64,000 bases of DNA from NCBI RefSeq assembly GCF_019175285.1, contig NC_056527.1, forward strand, positions 114,552,738 to 114,616,737, written 5' to 3'. The position numbers and the translations under genes are program-made. The notes below the pieces were generated by a model. That model did no database searches and had not been told where the DNA came from. It saw only the letters and a list, made by a program, of their open reading frames with translations. Source of the DNA: Sceloporus undulatus. Taxonomy: Eukaryota; Chordata; Lepidosauria; Squamata; Phrynosomatidae. Shown one piece after another: positions 36,801 to 48,800 of the stretch. How positions within the stretch are numbered: the stretch's first letter is position 1; every line of letters begins with the position of its first letter.

Positions 36801-39800
36801 AGAGTTCCCACTCACCTTTCTGCTGCTCTCGCTGCTGGAGCGTGATCTTGAACGGGATCTGGAACGAGACCTGGAGCACGAACTGGAGTGCCGCTCAGAG
36901 CCAGAACGGGATGGGGAGCCGGAAGCCCGCCGCTTCCTCACAGGTGACTCTGATGAGCCAGAGCGGGGCCTTCTGGTGTGGGTCTGGGTTTGTGAGCTGC
37001 CCCGGGAGCACGATCGAGATCTGGAGGAACTGGATGCTGAGGAAGAGGAGCGGGATGAGCCGGCGCCCCTGGGCCTTTCCTGCTGCTGCTGGGGGAGAGG
37101 CAAGGGAGATGGCAAGTGGCTGGGCCTGTCCTCAGGGATACTGGGACTCACTGTGCCCGGTGGTTCCTGAGTGGGGGGAGAGGGGCAGGAGAGGTGAGGT
37201 GGGGCCTCATCTTCCGAAGGACTGGGCCCAGCTGGGGCCTCCTTTGTCAACAGGGGCAGAGGAGGCTCCTCTCCCCCGTGATCCTGTTGGGCTTGCTGTG
37301 CTTCGGTCAGCTGCGGGGGTGAGGGGGACGCCTGGATCAGGGCCGCAGCTGCTGCCGTTGCAGCTTCCTCCAAGGACCGTAGGGTATCTGCTGCTTCCTC
37401 CTGATCTTCATCTCTTGGTGGCTCCTCCATCGTCTGGTCGGGCTGAAGAGGAGCAGGACTAGCTTCACCCAGGCTGGCCACCTGCACTTCAGGTGTCGCA
37501 TGGATGCCAGTCACCCCTTGCTGCTCCTGACACCCCAGGTCTCCATCTGCCCTCTCCTCCTTAACGGTTTCTGGTAACTGGGCTGTGGCCTCTGATTCCA
37601 TGGCATCAACTGGCTCCTTTTCCTGAGGGCCCGATTCTCTGGGTTCCTCTTTCTCCTCCTGTGGTTCTTGCAGTACATCTGTTTGCTGCTCTTCCCTGTC
37701 TGCTCGCACCATGGACTCAATCTCTCCTTCAGCAGACCCCTTCAAGGGGGAAAGAAGCGGCATAGCTGCTTCGCAGTCTTGGGTATCTGGATTCTTGGCT
37801 GAGACCTCCTTTTTCTGTGCTTCTGGGGTAACAGGTGGTGGAGCTTCATCCAAGGGAGCTGGTGCTACCGGCTCAGCTGGCAAAGACACTTTTGGCAGCA
37901 CAGGCAAAGCTTCCTCTTCTTCCTCCTCCTCCTCCTCCTCCTCTTCCTCCTCCTCTTCATCTTTTATAGGTGCCCGTTGGGCAGCCCGCCGACTCTTAAG
38001 AGATGTTTCCTGTTCTTCACTGCCCAGTGGAGGGGGCTTTATGACTCTGGCCTAAAGGAATAAGTGAATCACACAGCCTGAGTGGCTCTCCAAACACCTC
38101 CAGATTTCATGGGGCAAAGCCCACATATTTGGGTCTCCACTTTAGAGTACCTTACCCTAACCCAACTCCCCCTACACCTCTGCTGCTATTTACCTGCCTA
38201 ACCCGAGAGGGATGTTGCTCTGGTCTCCTTGGCTCTTCTTCATCAGACTCTTCCCTCTCCCGCGACGTGATACACCTTTTGCCTAGCAAAGGAATAGGAC
38301 AGCCATCAGGAGGGGGGTAGACATTATTTCTCAATTTACATGGCATCAGGCTGCTATAAGGGAAACTCAAGTGGAGACACAAGTATTACAAGGTCCCTTG
38401 TAAACAGAAGCAAGCAAATGACGTTTGAAAGAATCAGGCGTAAGATACCTAATGGGGGCCTGAAGCATACAATCCTGCCAATGGATTTGACATCATCCTT
38501 GTTCCTCTCACTTTGCTGTCTGACTAGTGGGAGGAAGAGACAGAAGACGGACGAACTCCAATCTGTTAGAGACCCAGTAGAGGATCTCCTCCTCTCCAGT
38601 GTGTGCCTCCTCCTTGAGTTAGGGAGCGTGTGCATGGTGTGCATGCTAACACCCTGACTTATCATTCAGATTCAGATGCAGGCTTGCATCTAAGTTGTCC
38701 TGGGATGATAGGAATGATGGCCAGAAAGGACAGCTGGCTGGGGGATTCTAGAAGTAACAGCCCAACAGGTCACAGAAAGCTGTGGTCACGCAAGCTTTGA
38801 TCTTCACAAAGCCACAAAGATCAGCACATATGAACAGCAGTAGTTAACGAGCTAGCACCTTAGCCCTATTCACAGCAATATAGCATCTGGAATGCCTCCT
38901 GGGTATTCTGTGGAAACACCTCCCCTCTCCCAGTCAACAAAACATCTCAGCAGTAGAACTGCGGGTAAATATGTCTTCTGAATGAAGAAGCTAGATGAGT
39001 ATCAGGAGGGATGCAAATGTGTCTGCCAGGATTGGAAAAAAGCCAAGATTTTTAAAAAAAGCCAAGGGTTGTTTTTTTTTAAAAAACAAAAAACAAAACA
39101 CGAGCCCCCCTCTTTTTTTGCATTAATATGTAGGTCTAGACAAATACAGGACTAATTCAGAAAATTAAGCAGCAACATGCAGGTCAAATGTTACGGCCAC
39201 TAGCTTAAATAACAATTGTTCTTATTAATATGCTCTTTTAAAGCAAGTTGAACTTATGTTCACTGAAAGATTTGTTTCTGAACGGCATTTCTTGCACTAT
39301 GAAATAAAGTGATTAAAAAGAAGCAACCAACACTGGATATTGGTCTAACAACAAACTACCAATGAACTGTTAAAAATTAAAATGTTTAAATTTAAACTGT
39401 CATCCTGTTGTTCCAGTAAGAAGGTTGGAAAATAGTAATAATAGCCACACTTTTTGTAAATGAATAATTGTTTTATAAATCTATTAGTGTGTGTGTAGGT
39501 TTTTAAAAGTCATTTGGTTTAAACCAGCCAACCATGGTGCCTGCTCATTTGGAACACCTTCCCTCTATTTGTTTGCAATTCAGGTAGGCAGCATGCTAGG
39601 TAAGACGTACACCTGTTTCTGAGAGGGCAGCAAAGGGATTCTGGTTTCAAATGCGGGAGGTTCACATGTTTATGTTTCTTACCAACACAGAATGGCACCA
39701 GCTCCACTATTAGGCAACAGGAGGTGAAGGCCTCATGCAGTACATTTCAGATATCAGGAAAGGACAGCAGATAGTTTGTTATTTTTATTTTTATCACCAG

Positions 39801-42800
39801 GGATGGGAAGAGGAGTTATGGCTTTCCTGGCTCATGTGCCAAAATAATCTGCCTGATTTTGAACATTACACACCTTAACCTGGGTGAGATAAGGACACCA
39901 TTTGTGGTTGTACCTCAGGTAGTATGTCTTGGGCTATCCCTGCTGTGGAAAGGTGACCAAGGCTGAATAACACCAGCAATCTAAAGGACCAAAAGGTTTA
40001 CTTTGGTCCAAAACACACTATGGAAATAATCCAGTTTGAGACTGCTTTAACTGCCCTGGCTCAGTGCTAGCGAATCCTGGGAATTGTTTATCAGAGCACC
40101 AGATCTCTCTGACAGAGAAAATGAAATGTCTGAGAAAACTATAGTCCTCAGAATTCCCTAGCATCGAACCAGGGTAGTTAAAGCAGTCTCAAACTGGATT
40201 ATTTCTGCAATGTGTTTGGTACCTTAGTGTTAGGTTTTGCACCAGGAGGCCCTGCATAATGGGCCGTTATCACCACTGTGGGATTGTATAGCTATGTTCA
40301 AACCAAAGCTTGGAGAAATTATTCTTATAGATTTAAATTCCCTGAATCCCTCAGCAAGAATGTTTTTCCAACCGAACATACAATATCCCTATCTTTAAAT
40401 CATAAGTCTAAAAAGATGTATAGAGGCAGTTTCCACCCAGCAGAATTAGGAACACACAATCATCAGGCCTACTGGACTCTCAATAGTTGCAGAAGAATTA
40501 ATGATGATCAGCTCAAAACCATTCAGGTACTCTTTATATGCCTTTTATCACAACCCATGTATCCCCCAAATTAGTGAATGAAAATTTCACAGCACCTATC
40601 ACAGGTATGGAAAGCTGACTTCACCTACTAACTGAATTTGATCAAAGTTTCTACACAGTTATATCCCAGGAGGACTGGTACAGAATTCAGCAGCCAGAAG
40701 CTTGTGGGAACCAGGTACTTATTCTGTAAATTGTATGAGCTCCATATTCATTTCCCGGCTTATTTCAAGACACTGATTGTAGACTTTAAAACTGTCAGTT
40801 GTTTGGGATCAGATAATTTGAAGGACCACGAGGTTACCTGAGTGTTAAGTTCTGCACCAGGATGCCATGCTTATTGAGTAAAGCTATCAGATACAAAGAA
40901 CGGAGCTATCTCATTGGTGACCACACAGCTCTGGAACTCCCATTCTTGGGAGGAATACATAGAACCTTATCACTGTCTTTTAAAAAAAGATTTAAAGGGT
41001 TTTCCTTCTCATCTGCATTTGAACTGGATTGTACACGGGTGCAGGCAAGGGAGAACAGATGCAGCTCTTTTCAGATTAGGGGTTAATTATTGAAATGGTA
41101 GATTATCACACTTTTATGTGTTTTAGACCATGTAAAGACCAAACCTTTTGAGGGCCAGTGCACCCCGGCAAAGCATATTTTACAGAGGTTTTTCATAAAC
41201 AAACACACAATGTTATCCAGCTTCATAAACTTGTTAATAAATAATCATTTTCTAGAAAACAAGCAGTGACTAATGACTGATGGTATCTTGTTGCAAAACC
41301 AGAAGAACACATTTTCACAGATTTCTTTTCACAATGTTCCTGAAACCTGAGTACTGTATCAAGATACAAAACCTCAACCTCTATTGCTCACATTAGCATC
41401 ATAAAAAAATATCCAGAAGCCTCATAGGGTCTGTCATCATTGCTCCAGTACCTTGTCAGAGTTATAATTTCACCCTTGTTCACCAAGCAATCTACCCCTC
41501 AGTTTTCTCAGGTATTCTCTCCAAGATTGGAAAAGGAATTGTAAAGTGGGATGGTGAGTGGGAAGAGGCAGATTCTCAGCCAGAGATAGCCTTCCAGATG
41601 TAGGCCAAAAGGGTGGTCAGAGTTCCTCTCTCACAGCAAGGGTCCTCTGTTCCATCCTATCCTACGATTCCCTTCCAAAGTGCAAATTTGGGAGTTAGGA
41701 TTGCTCTGCCCAACTGCATCTTAATTACCTTTCTTTCAGAGCAAACATTACTGAATCCAGTGGGACTCGTTTCTGAGCAAACAAGCTATAGGACTGCATC
41801 TGTAAATTATTTTTCCTTACACTCTATTCTCTAGCTCATCTTTTACTCAGGATCCCTTCCTTTCCTACTCATTCCTGTTGAGCACTGTTTTTTAATTATT
41901 TTATTTTTGGGCAAATGCTTGTTTTATTTGCCAAGTTATCTACTTTCTCTTCTGAGCTAGACATTTATTTGTTTTATTTATGGAATTTATACCCTGCCTT
42001 CTGATTCAAAACACCCTTCAGGCAACTTACAGCAATCAATAAAAGTAAAAGAATACAAGTAGCCAAAAAACAGCAATAAAACCAGGAGGGTGCAAACAGT
42101 AGTACCAGCTGACAAAAACAACAGTATCCGTTCCTTCATTTTTCTGCGTATAATTTCACAGTTCCTAACGTTTTTCCTCCACCAATTCCTTGAATTCTGC
42201 AGTTAACAGATTGTTTTTTAGCTCTTTGATCTCTCAAATCATCAGCATTATCTGTACCTTCAGAGTCTTTCCTTACCCCTGGCTGAATGGATAGAACCTT
42301 CATTTCTTCTAAGAGGGTGAAAAATTGGTACCATTTTTATTTTTCCATGGAAAATTGCCACACAGTCCAGTATAAAACACACACTTTGGGCTATAGGTTT
42401 GTCTTGTTCTTCTTCAGAGGTGAGCTGTTCTTGCCAGTGCTTGAGTTACAGAATCCAGGCTGCCCAAGTGGAACCAGAACTTGAAAAAACTGATTTTTGG
42501 ACTACAACTCCAAGATTCTGCCATCCTACCCCAAGCCAGCAAATTGGAATGTGATTTAATTAATTCTTTCTGAAAGACAAACTTTCCCAAAAGCTTATGG
42601 GTGAGGACAGAAGAAAAAGATTTTGGGTGGGGGAGAGAGGGGGGGGGGGGGAGAGATTGAAAATAAACACAAGAAAGAACATTATCCTACTCACTCTCTG
42701 GGTCTGCAGCTTCTCGTGCCTCTCGTTCCATACGCTGCCTCAGCAGTTCCTGCTGCTTTTCCAGGTACTGCTTGATGAAGCTGTTTTGGCTCATCTCCTC

Positions 42801-45800
42801 ACCAATCTGACAGAACATGAGAAAGAAAAGTGTGTCTCGAGGAGTAACACACCATGGTCTTAATCCTGACACAAAGCAACCTGCAGGAATACTTAGAACA
42901 GGGATTAGGATTTTCCAGGATTCTGAACAGAATTCTGGAAAGGGAGCCAGGAAAGGGGAAGTTGAGGGTTCCTGAGTTCAGGTCCCAGTTGAAGGACAGG
43001 AATGCATCAGAGTACACACATTCTTGAAATGATTCTGGGGGCCTATTGCAGCCTTGACTATGCTCCTTGTAGCCTCAATCACACCTTAGCAGGGGGGCAG
43101 GCACCTCTTACCTGGGAATTGGGTTGGAAGGTGGTGTGGGGGGTTGAATGCTTCTGGAGGTTTTCAAGCATCAGGGCCTGCAACAAAAAAGGAGATCAAA
43201 TGAGAGGATCCCACAACACATGGAAAGATCACACTCCCAATCCATTGACCAATCATGGTAGAAACCCCAACACAAAGTCCATCAATACATGCCTCCCTCT
43301 GCTGATGAACAAGCAGAGTAATGGAGAAATACATTCCCATTACAATACAAACTTCCTGGAATCACTCTGGTATCAAAATGGTAACTGGATTTCCATTTTG
43401 GCAGTTTGGGTTTTGTGGTGGCTCATCTGCTAATGACTGAATCCAGAGGTCCAAAGGTTGTCTGGTGAATGAAATTGACATTTAGTGCCCAGGTTGGTCA
43501 ATGAAATTAAAAAGTCAAGATAACGTCTCTACAATTCAGCATGAGCCTCTCAATCCACACTTAGGTCCTTAAGGTAAAAACAGTGATCAAATCAAACCCT
43601 CCTTTTCTCATCTCCAAGGGAAGATGAACCATTTAACCTACCTCTATTTTCCCCAAAATCTTTAACCAAATTCTTCAATGGCCATCTCACCCAAGAACAG
43701 AAATCCAAATCATTCTGGTCCATAATTTATGACAGATTGTCTTTCACATCTTCCATGATGGCTCTGACTTGGCTTTATCTTTTTAATACATGGGTCTATT
43801 ATATAATACCTATTATACAGTTGCATGTTAACATACAATGGCCAAAGGCTGTTACTTAATGTATTTTTTTCACCTCTCACTATGACTTTATCACCTAATC
43901 TTATCCCGCTGAAACAATTCAAGCCAACATGTGGATATTAACTTGATTGTTCCATTGGATTTCCCTCCACATTCCACAATGGAAACCTGGAACCCTAGGT
44001 GAATAGTTTGCTTATGCACCCTTCATAAAGAAATCTCATTAGATCTCTCAATATGATGTCCACCAAACAATCTGGTGACAGCAAAGTGAACCACACATCT
44101 GTGTGAGATCAAAAACACGCTTTCTCTCAATACAGCACTCTGCCCAATGCACCGTAGAAAAAGCCTCTGCGACAGGTTAGCCTTTATAACACACTTTTAT
44201 ATTTGCAAAAGATGATGACGTTTTTAATCCTGTACATCCCACCTGGGCATTTGGCAATAATGGTATTTGAATGAAAAGAAACAAAAGCAAAGATGTTGCA
44301 GTTACCAGTAATTTAAGGGGTTTATGTGTCTGCTGAACAAATTAAATATCATACAGCCAATTGATTTATTATCCACTGATCCATAGCTTTATGATCTATA
44401 TGGTACTCAACTCTGACTGAATGCCAAGCTCCCATGCAATGGCCTCTCCCAGGAACATGGTGTACTTTAGCTGAAAGGCAGACAGCAATGGCTGTCCAGA
44501 TTGCCTATGCCTACAGTCCTCACCAGGACAGTCAATGGTAAAAAGATCATGGAAGCTGTAACCTCAAAGTATCAGTATAGCCACACTTGATCTCACCCAA
44601 CAGATCAATAATAAAAAATTCTACTTGCCCAAAGCAACTGTGCCCTGATATTATCCAGTCCAAAGCAATGATAATGTATTATGCATACATAAAAAGCCAA
44701 AGTCAGTTATCAACATAATTTCATGATGCCACATTGATAGATATGTCTAAAAAGGAGGAAATATTTATACATGTGTTTAAAACACAGAATGTGACATCTA
44801 CCTCAGTGCCGTGAAGGCTGGGGTTAGAAGACTGGTCAATGGACAGCTGACCACTTATTCAAATATTCCAGGAAGCCTAGAAAACAACTGTGTGGGTGAT
44901 AGTCTACCAGTTTCATTCCAGTAGGGCATTTTGGGCTAATGAGGTGGCTTGCTCCCTAGCCCTGGACTGGGGTGCAGCAAAGTGTCTCTAATGGACTTCC
45001 ACCTACTAGCTCTTGGTTCAAAGAGGACTAGGTTTGTCTCATTTCCAAACAAGGATGGAAGAAGTCATCAGCATTAAAAATTAATACCTGGTCAGATCTT
45101 GGAAGAGTTATTTATTTGGATAATAACTCCAAGAACCTCCCAGGCAGACTTGCTGTGAGTAAAACATTGGCAAGATGGTTACCTCAGAGCCTATTTGAGG
45201 AATATTTTGAGGAATAAGATGATAAATTCTGGGAATGTTTCCCAATTCTGTACCCTTTGAGTAGCTGGATGGTCAATGTTGACACCAATGATAGCAAACG
45301 TAGCCAACAGATTTTAAGGACACCTGGCTGGGGAAGGCTGGACTAGAGAAGAAAGACACAGGTCAAAATTCTCTTTGAATCACAAAGCAAATTCCACAAG
45401 GCAGTGTCAGTCACACAGCCTGAACCTAACTCACAGGGTTGCTGCAAGGATAAAGGCTACTGAAATAAATGATCTGTAACTTTTAAAATGATGTTAGCTC
45501 ATTAATAACAACCGTTTCAGTTAGGTTTTTTTAAATTGGTTGTCAGCAGTAGCACCAAGCTTCCTGATGATGATCTTCCTGGTTAATTGCATAATGGAAG
45601 TGCTTCAAAAATATTGGACTGGGCAACTGGCTAAATCTGTAAAAAAAAAATCAGTGCCCAAATCTAGCTCGAAGATTGCCAAATGTGAGTAGAGCAACAG
45701 AAAATACACAACAGAACAGAGGAAAATGGAAGTTCCCCCTTGAATGTAAGGTTTGTGGTAGCAGCCAGGGATGTATCATGGAACAAAACACAAATGCTAG

Positions 45801-48800
45801 TCACCATATGTCTATCCAAGCACTTAATTTTTATGTAGCATATGTAGCAAAAGTACCTTTTCCACACACTGTCTCTTAACTGACATTTCCACTGATGGTT
45901 GATTTCTACAACGGGAGACTCCATGGCTCAGGCTGGAACCAGAATCAGAAAGTTGTGGAGCTGGCTGTCACTGGCAAGAGATCCCCTCTTTTGGTGTCCA
46001 GGTGTGATTCCGGGTGAATGGCACCTTCAATCGAGACAGTGTTCACACCCAAATCTATGCTATTTATGTAGGCTGAACCACAGCTATACAAGAAAATAAG
46101 TGGCCACATTCCACTTTCCTTGCTCCAAGGAAAATCCTCCACAAAACTAACCCAGTCCTCTCAGCCCCAAATTAGTAATGTTGTACAGTACTATTCTGTC
46201 CTTTAGGAGAACATAAATGGCTCTCACCTACTTTGCCTTCACAACAACCCCATGAACTAGGCAGAGAGTGTCAAAGGTCCAAGTTTACCTAAAGCATGTT
46301 TAAGGATAAACACACTGGAACCTGAATCTCCTGGTCTTAGGGTGCATCTACACAGTAGAAATAATGCAGTTTGACACCACTTTAACTGCCATGGCACAAT
46401 CCTACAGAATGCTAGGTTTTGTAGTTTTGTGAGGCACCAGAACTCTTTGGCAAAGAAGGCTTGTACAAATCCCAAGATTCCACAAGATGGAACTACAGCA
46501 CTTAAAGTGGTGTCAGGATGCACTATTTCTGCAGTGTAGATGCAACCTTAGTCTGAGATCTGAGGCCAAGGATTGGCATTCTAGAGTTGTTGATGTATGT
46601 GTGTGAGTGACGGTGTGTTGTTGTGTATTCTGACTTACGATGAGCCTATTACAGGGTCATCCTGGCAATATTTGTTCAGAGGGTGATTGCTTTTGCCTTC
46701 CTTGGAGGCCGAGAGTGTGCTTTGCCCAGGGTCACCCAGTAGGTTTCTGTGGCTGAGCAGGGATTCGAACCCCAGTCTCCCAGTTTCCAGGAAGGTGCAA
46801 CACCTCAAACCACTGACAAAAGAGTTGATAATTAAAGATGATAAAACCTGTAAACTAACAACATCTGGAAGGGACTAGGCTGTTTTTCCTGCTCTAGGCA
46901 TTCCAGCTACCCAATAATCCAAATCTGTATGTCATCAGCAAAAAGCAACACACCATGAAATATACTTATTATATAATATACTTTGGAAATATACTTATTA
47001 GGGATTGTGCCCAACTGAGTGAAGTAGGAATAATTTTTTTCTTTCAATTTAAAGGTTTTTTAGAGACACAAACACTAACTGTTCAAACCGACCAATGTGC
47101 AAGATGCAAAGACAAATATTATTTCAGAGACAACATGCACAGCAAAGCATTAACACCGAGATCACTGAGACCTACAGCAGCCTAAGAAGTGACTGAAACA
47201 GCAAGTCCTGAGCACCTTCCTGTCATGTAACAAGCAAAGTGTCCTGAGGAGAAAGACGCACTGACAATTTCAGCCCGCCTGCCGTTTGCAGAAATTAACA
47301 CTGACTTACCTGACAGGAACTTGTATAAGGATTACTGGGTCACGTGTCACACTTGGCACACCATAAATGCTAAGCCGTATTACAATGCTCATAGTATTTT
47401 AAGCCAAGCCACAAGTTATTGAAGAAGAAAGATGTGGAGCAGTCTGTGGAAAAGGTGCTTTTGTGGACTACATTTCCCAGTGGCCACAATGGCTTGGGGA
47501 GTCTGTGAGATGCAATCCAAAACGTAATTGAAGTATGCTCTGAACATCCAATATGCACACGTAGGCACTCTGTGTTCAGACATAACAGCAGGATATAGAA
47601 ACAGATAACATCATGCCACTCCTTATCCATACATCTCTGTTCCAAAAAATATAATAAACTTTTTGCCACCAAAGGCTGCAATTTCCTTTTCAACTACTCA
47701 CCTCACTACACCATTATGAGGCACCAACCTCAATCACTCCATGGTACTAGGCCTTCAGACTCCCCTGTTACATTGCTGACTTGTTCTCAAACCCTTTAAC
47801 TATTTTAAAAAGCAAAGACACTGCTGTTTAATGCTTTGATATCTGGTCAGAGAACAGGACTACCCATTCTCCTCGCTGTGTACAATTCTAATCTTGACTT
47901 ATTTGTCCAAGGTAAGTCACAAAGCTGATCAGAAAGGGCTGCAAAGCACTTTGCAGGCTAAGAGATCTTCCAGAAACTTTTAACAGCAATAGATAGGTGT
48001 TAAACTGGAACAGCAGAGCTCTCTGACACGGCACCCCATCTCTTGCCATGCTGATCCCATATGTCTTAAATGCCTATAGTGGGTACAAGGGAGTGCTGAC
48101 AGGAGAAATAAACACTTATGGAAATGTTAAACAAGGCAAAACACCTCCCACAAAAGTTGAAAAGCGAAACCCCAAAGTGGTAGTGAAGTAGATTAATCAG
48201 ATCACTGGTTTCATCCCATAAACTGGCATGAGCAAAGAGATGACATTACCCATGGTGCAGCAACCAAAGTCCCAACTCCCATGATGTTTACCCTCTTATT
48301 GAAAAGCATTTTAAATCCCTTTCCTCCTGTTCCTTCTCCTCTTAGTTAACCCAAAAGTGGTGTCAAAATGGAGGCCCTCTCCCCACCAATGATATGGACA
48401 GAATTCAAAGACATAGCCGTGTTAGTTTAGAAAATCAGTACGCAAAGGGATCTTGCAGTGCCTTTGGGTCTAACTAAAAAAGACATAAGTTAGTAGTATG
48501 AGCGTATGTAGACTTGAGCCAAATGCATCTAAGGAAGTAGACTCAAGTCTAAGAAAACTCATGCTACCAACTTCTACCTTTCAGTTAGACTCAAAGGTGC
48601 TACAAGATCTCTTTGCATAATGGTATGGATAGGATCTCTCCTCTCCTCCCAACCCCACTTGCAACTAGTTCTCTCCGTTTCATGTGATGACCAATAAATA
48701 AATAAATACTCATGGAAAAGTTAAACAGGGCAAAAAACATCCTCCCTGGAAAATGAAAAGTGAGACCCAAAGTGGTAGTGAAGCAGATTCACAAGATCAT

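Noticed and set aside
36754-37462. Plus-strand open frames opposite ACIN1 exon 5
   Set aside because: They are mirror frames of the SR/Glu-rich coding exon; only the minus strand matches acinus and has splice sites.
40278-40574. 98-codon plus-strand frame
   Set aside because: No homology recognised and no gene signals nearby; length is within chance for this amount of sequence.
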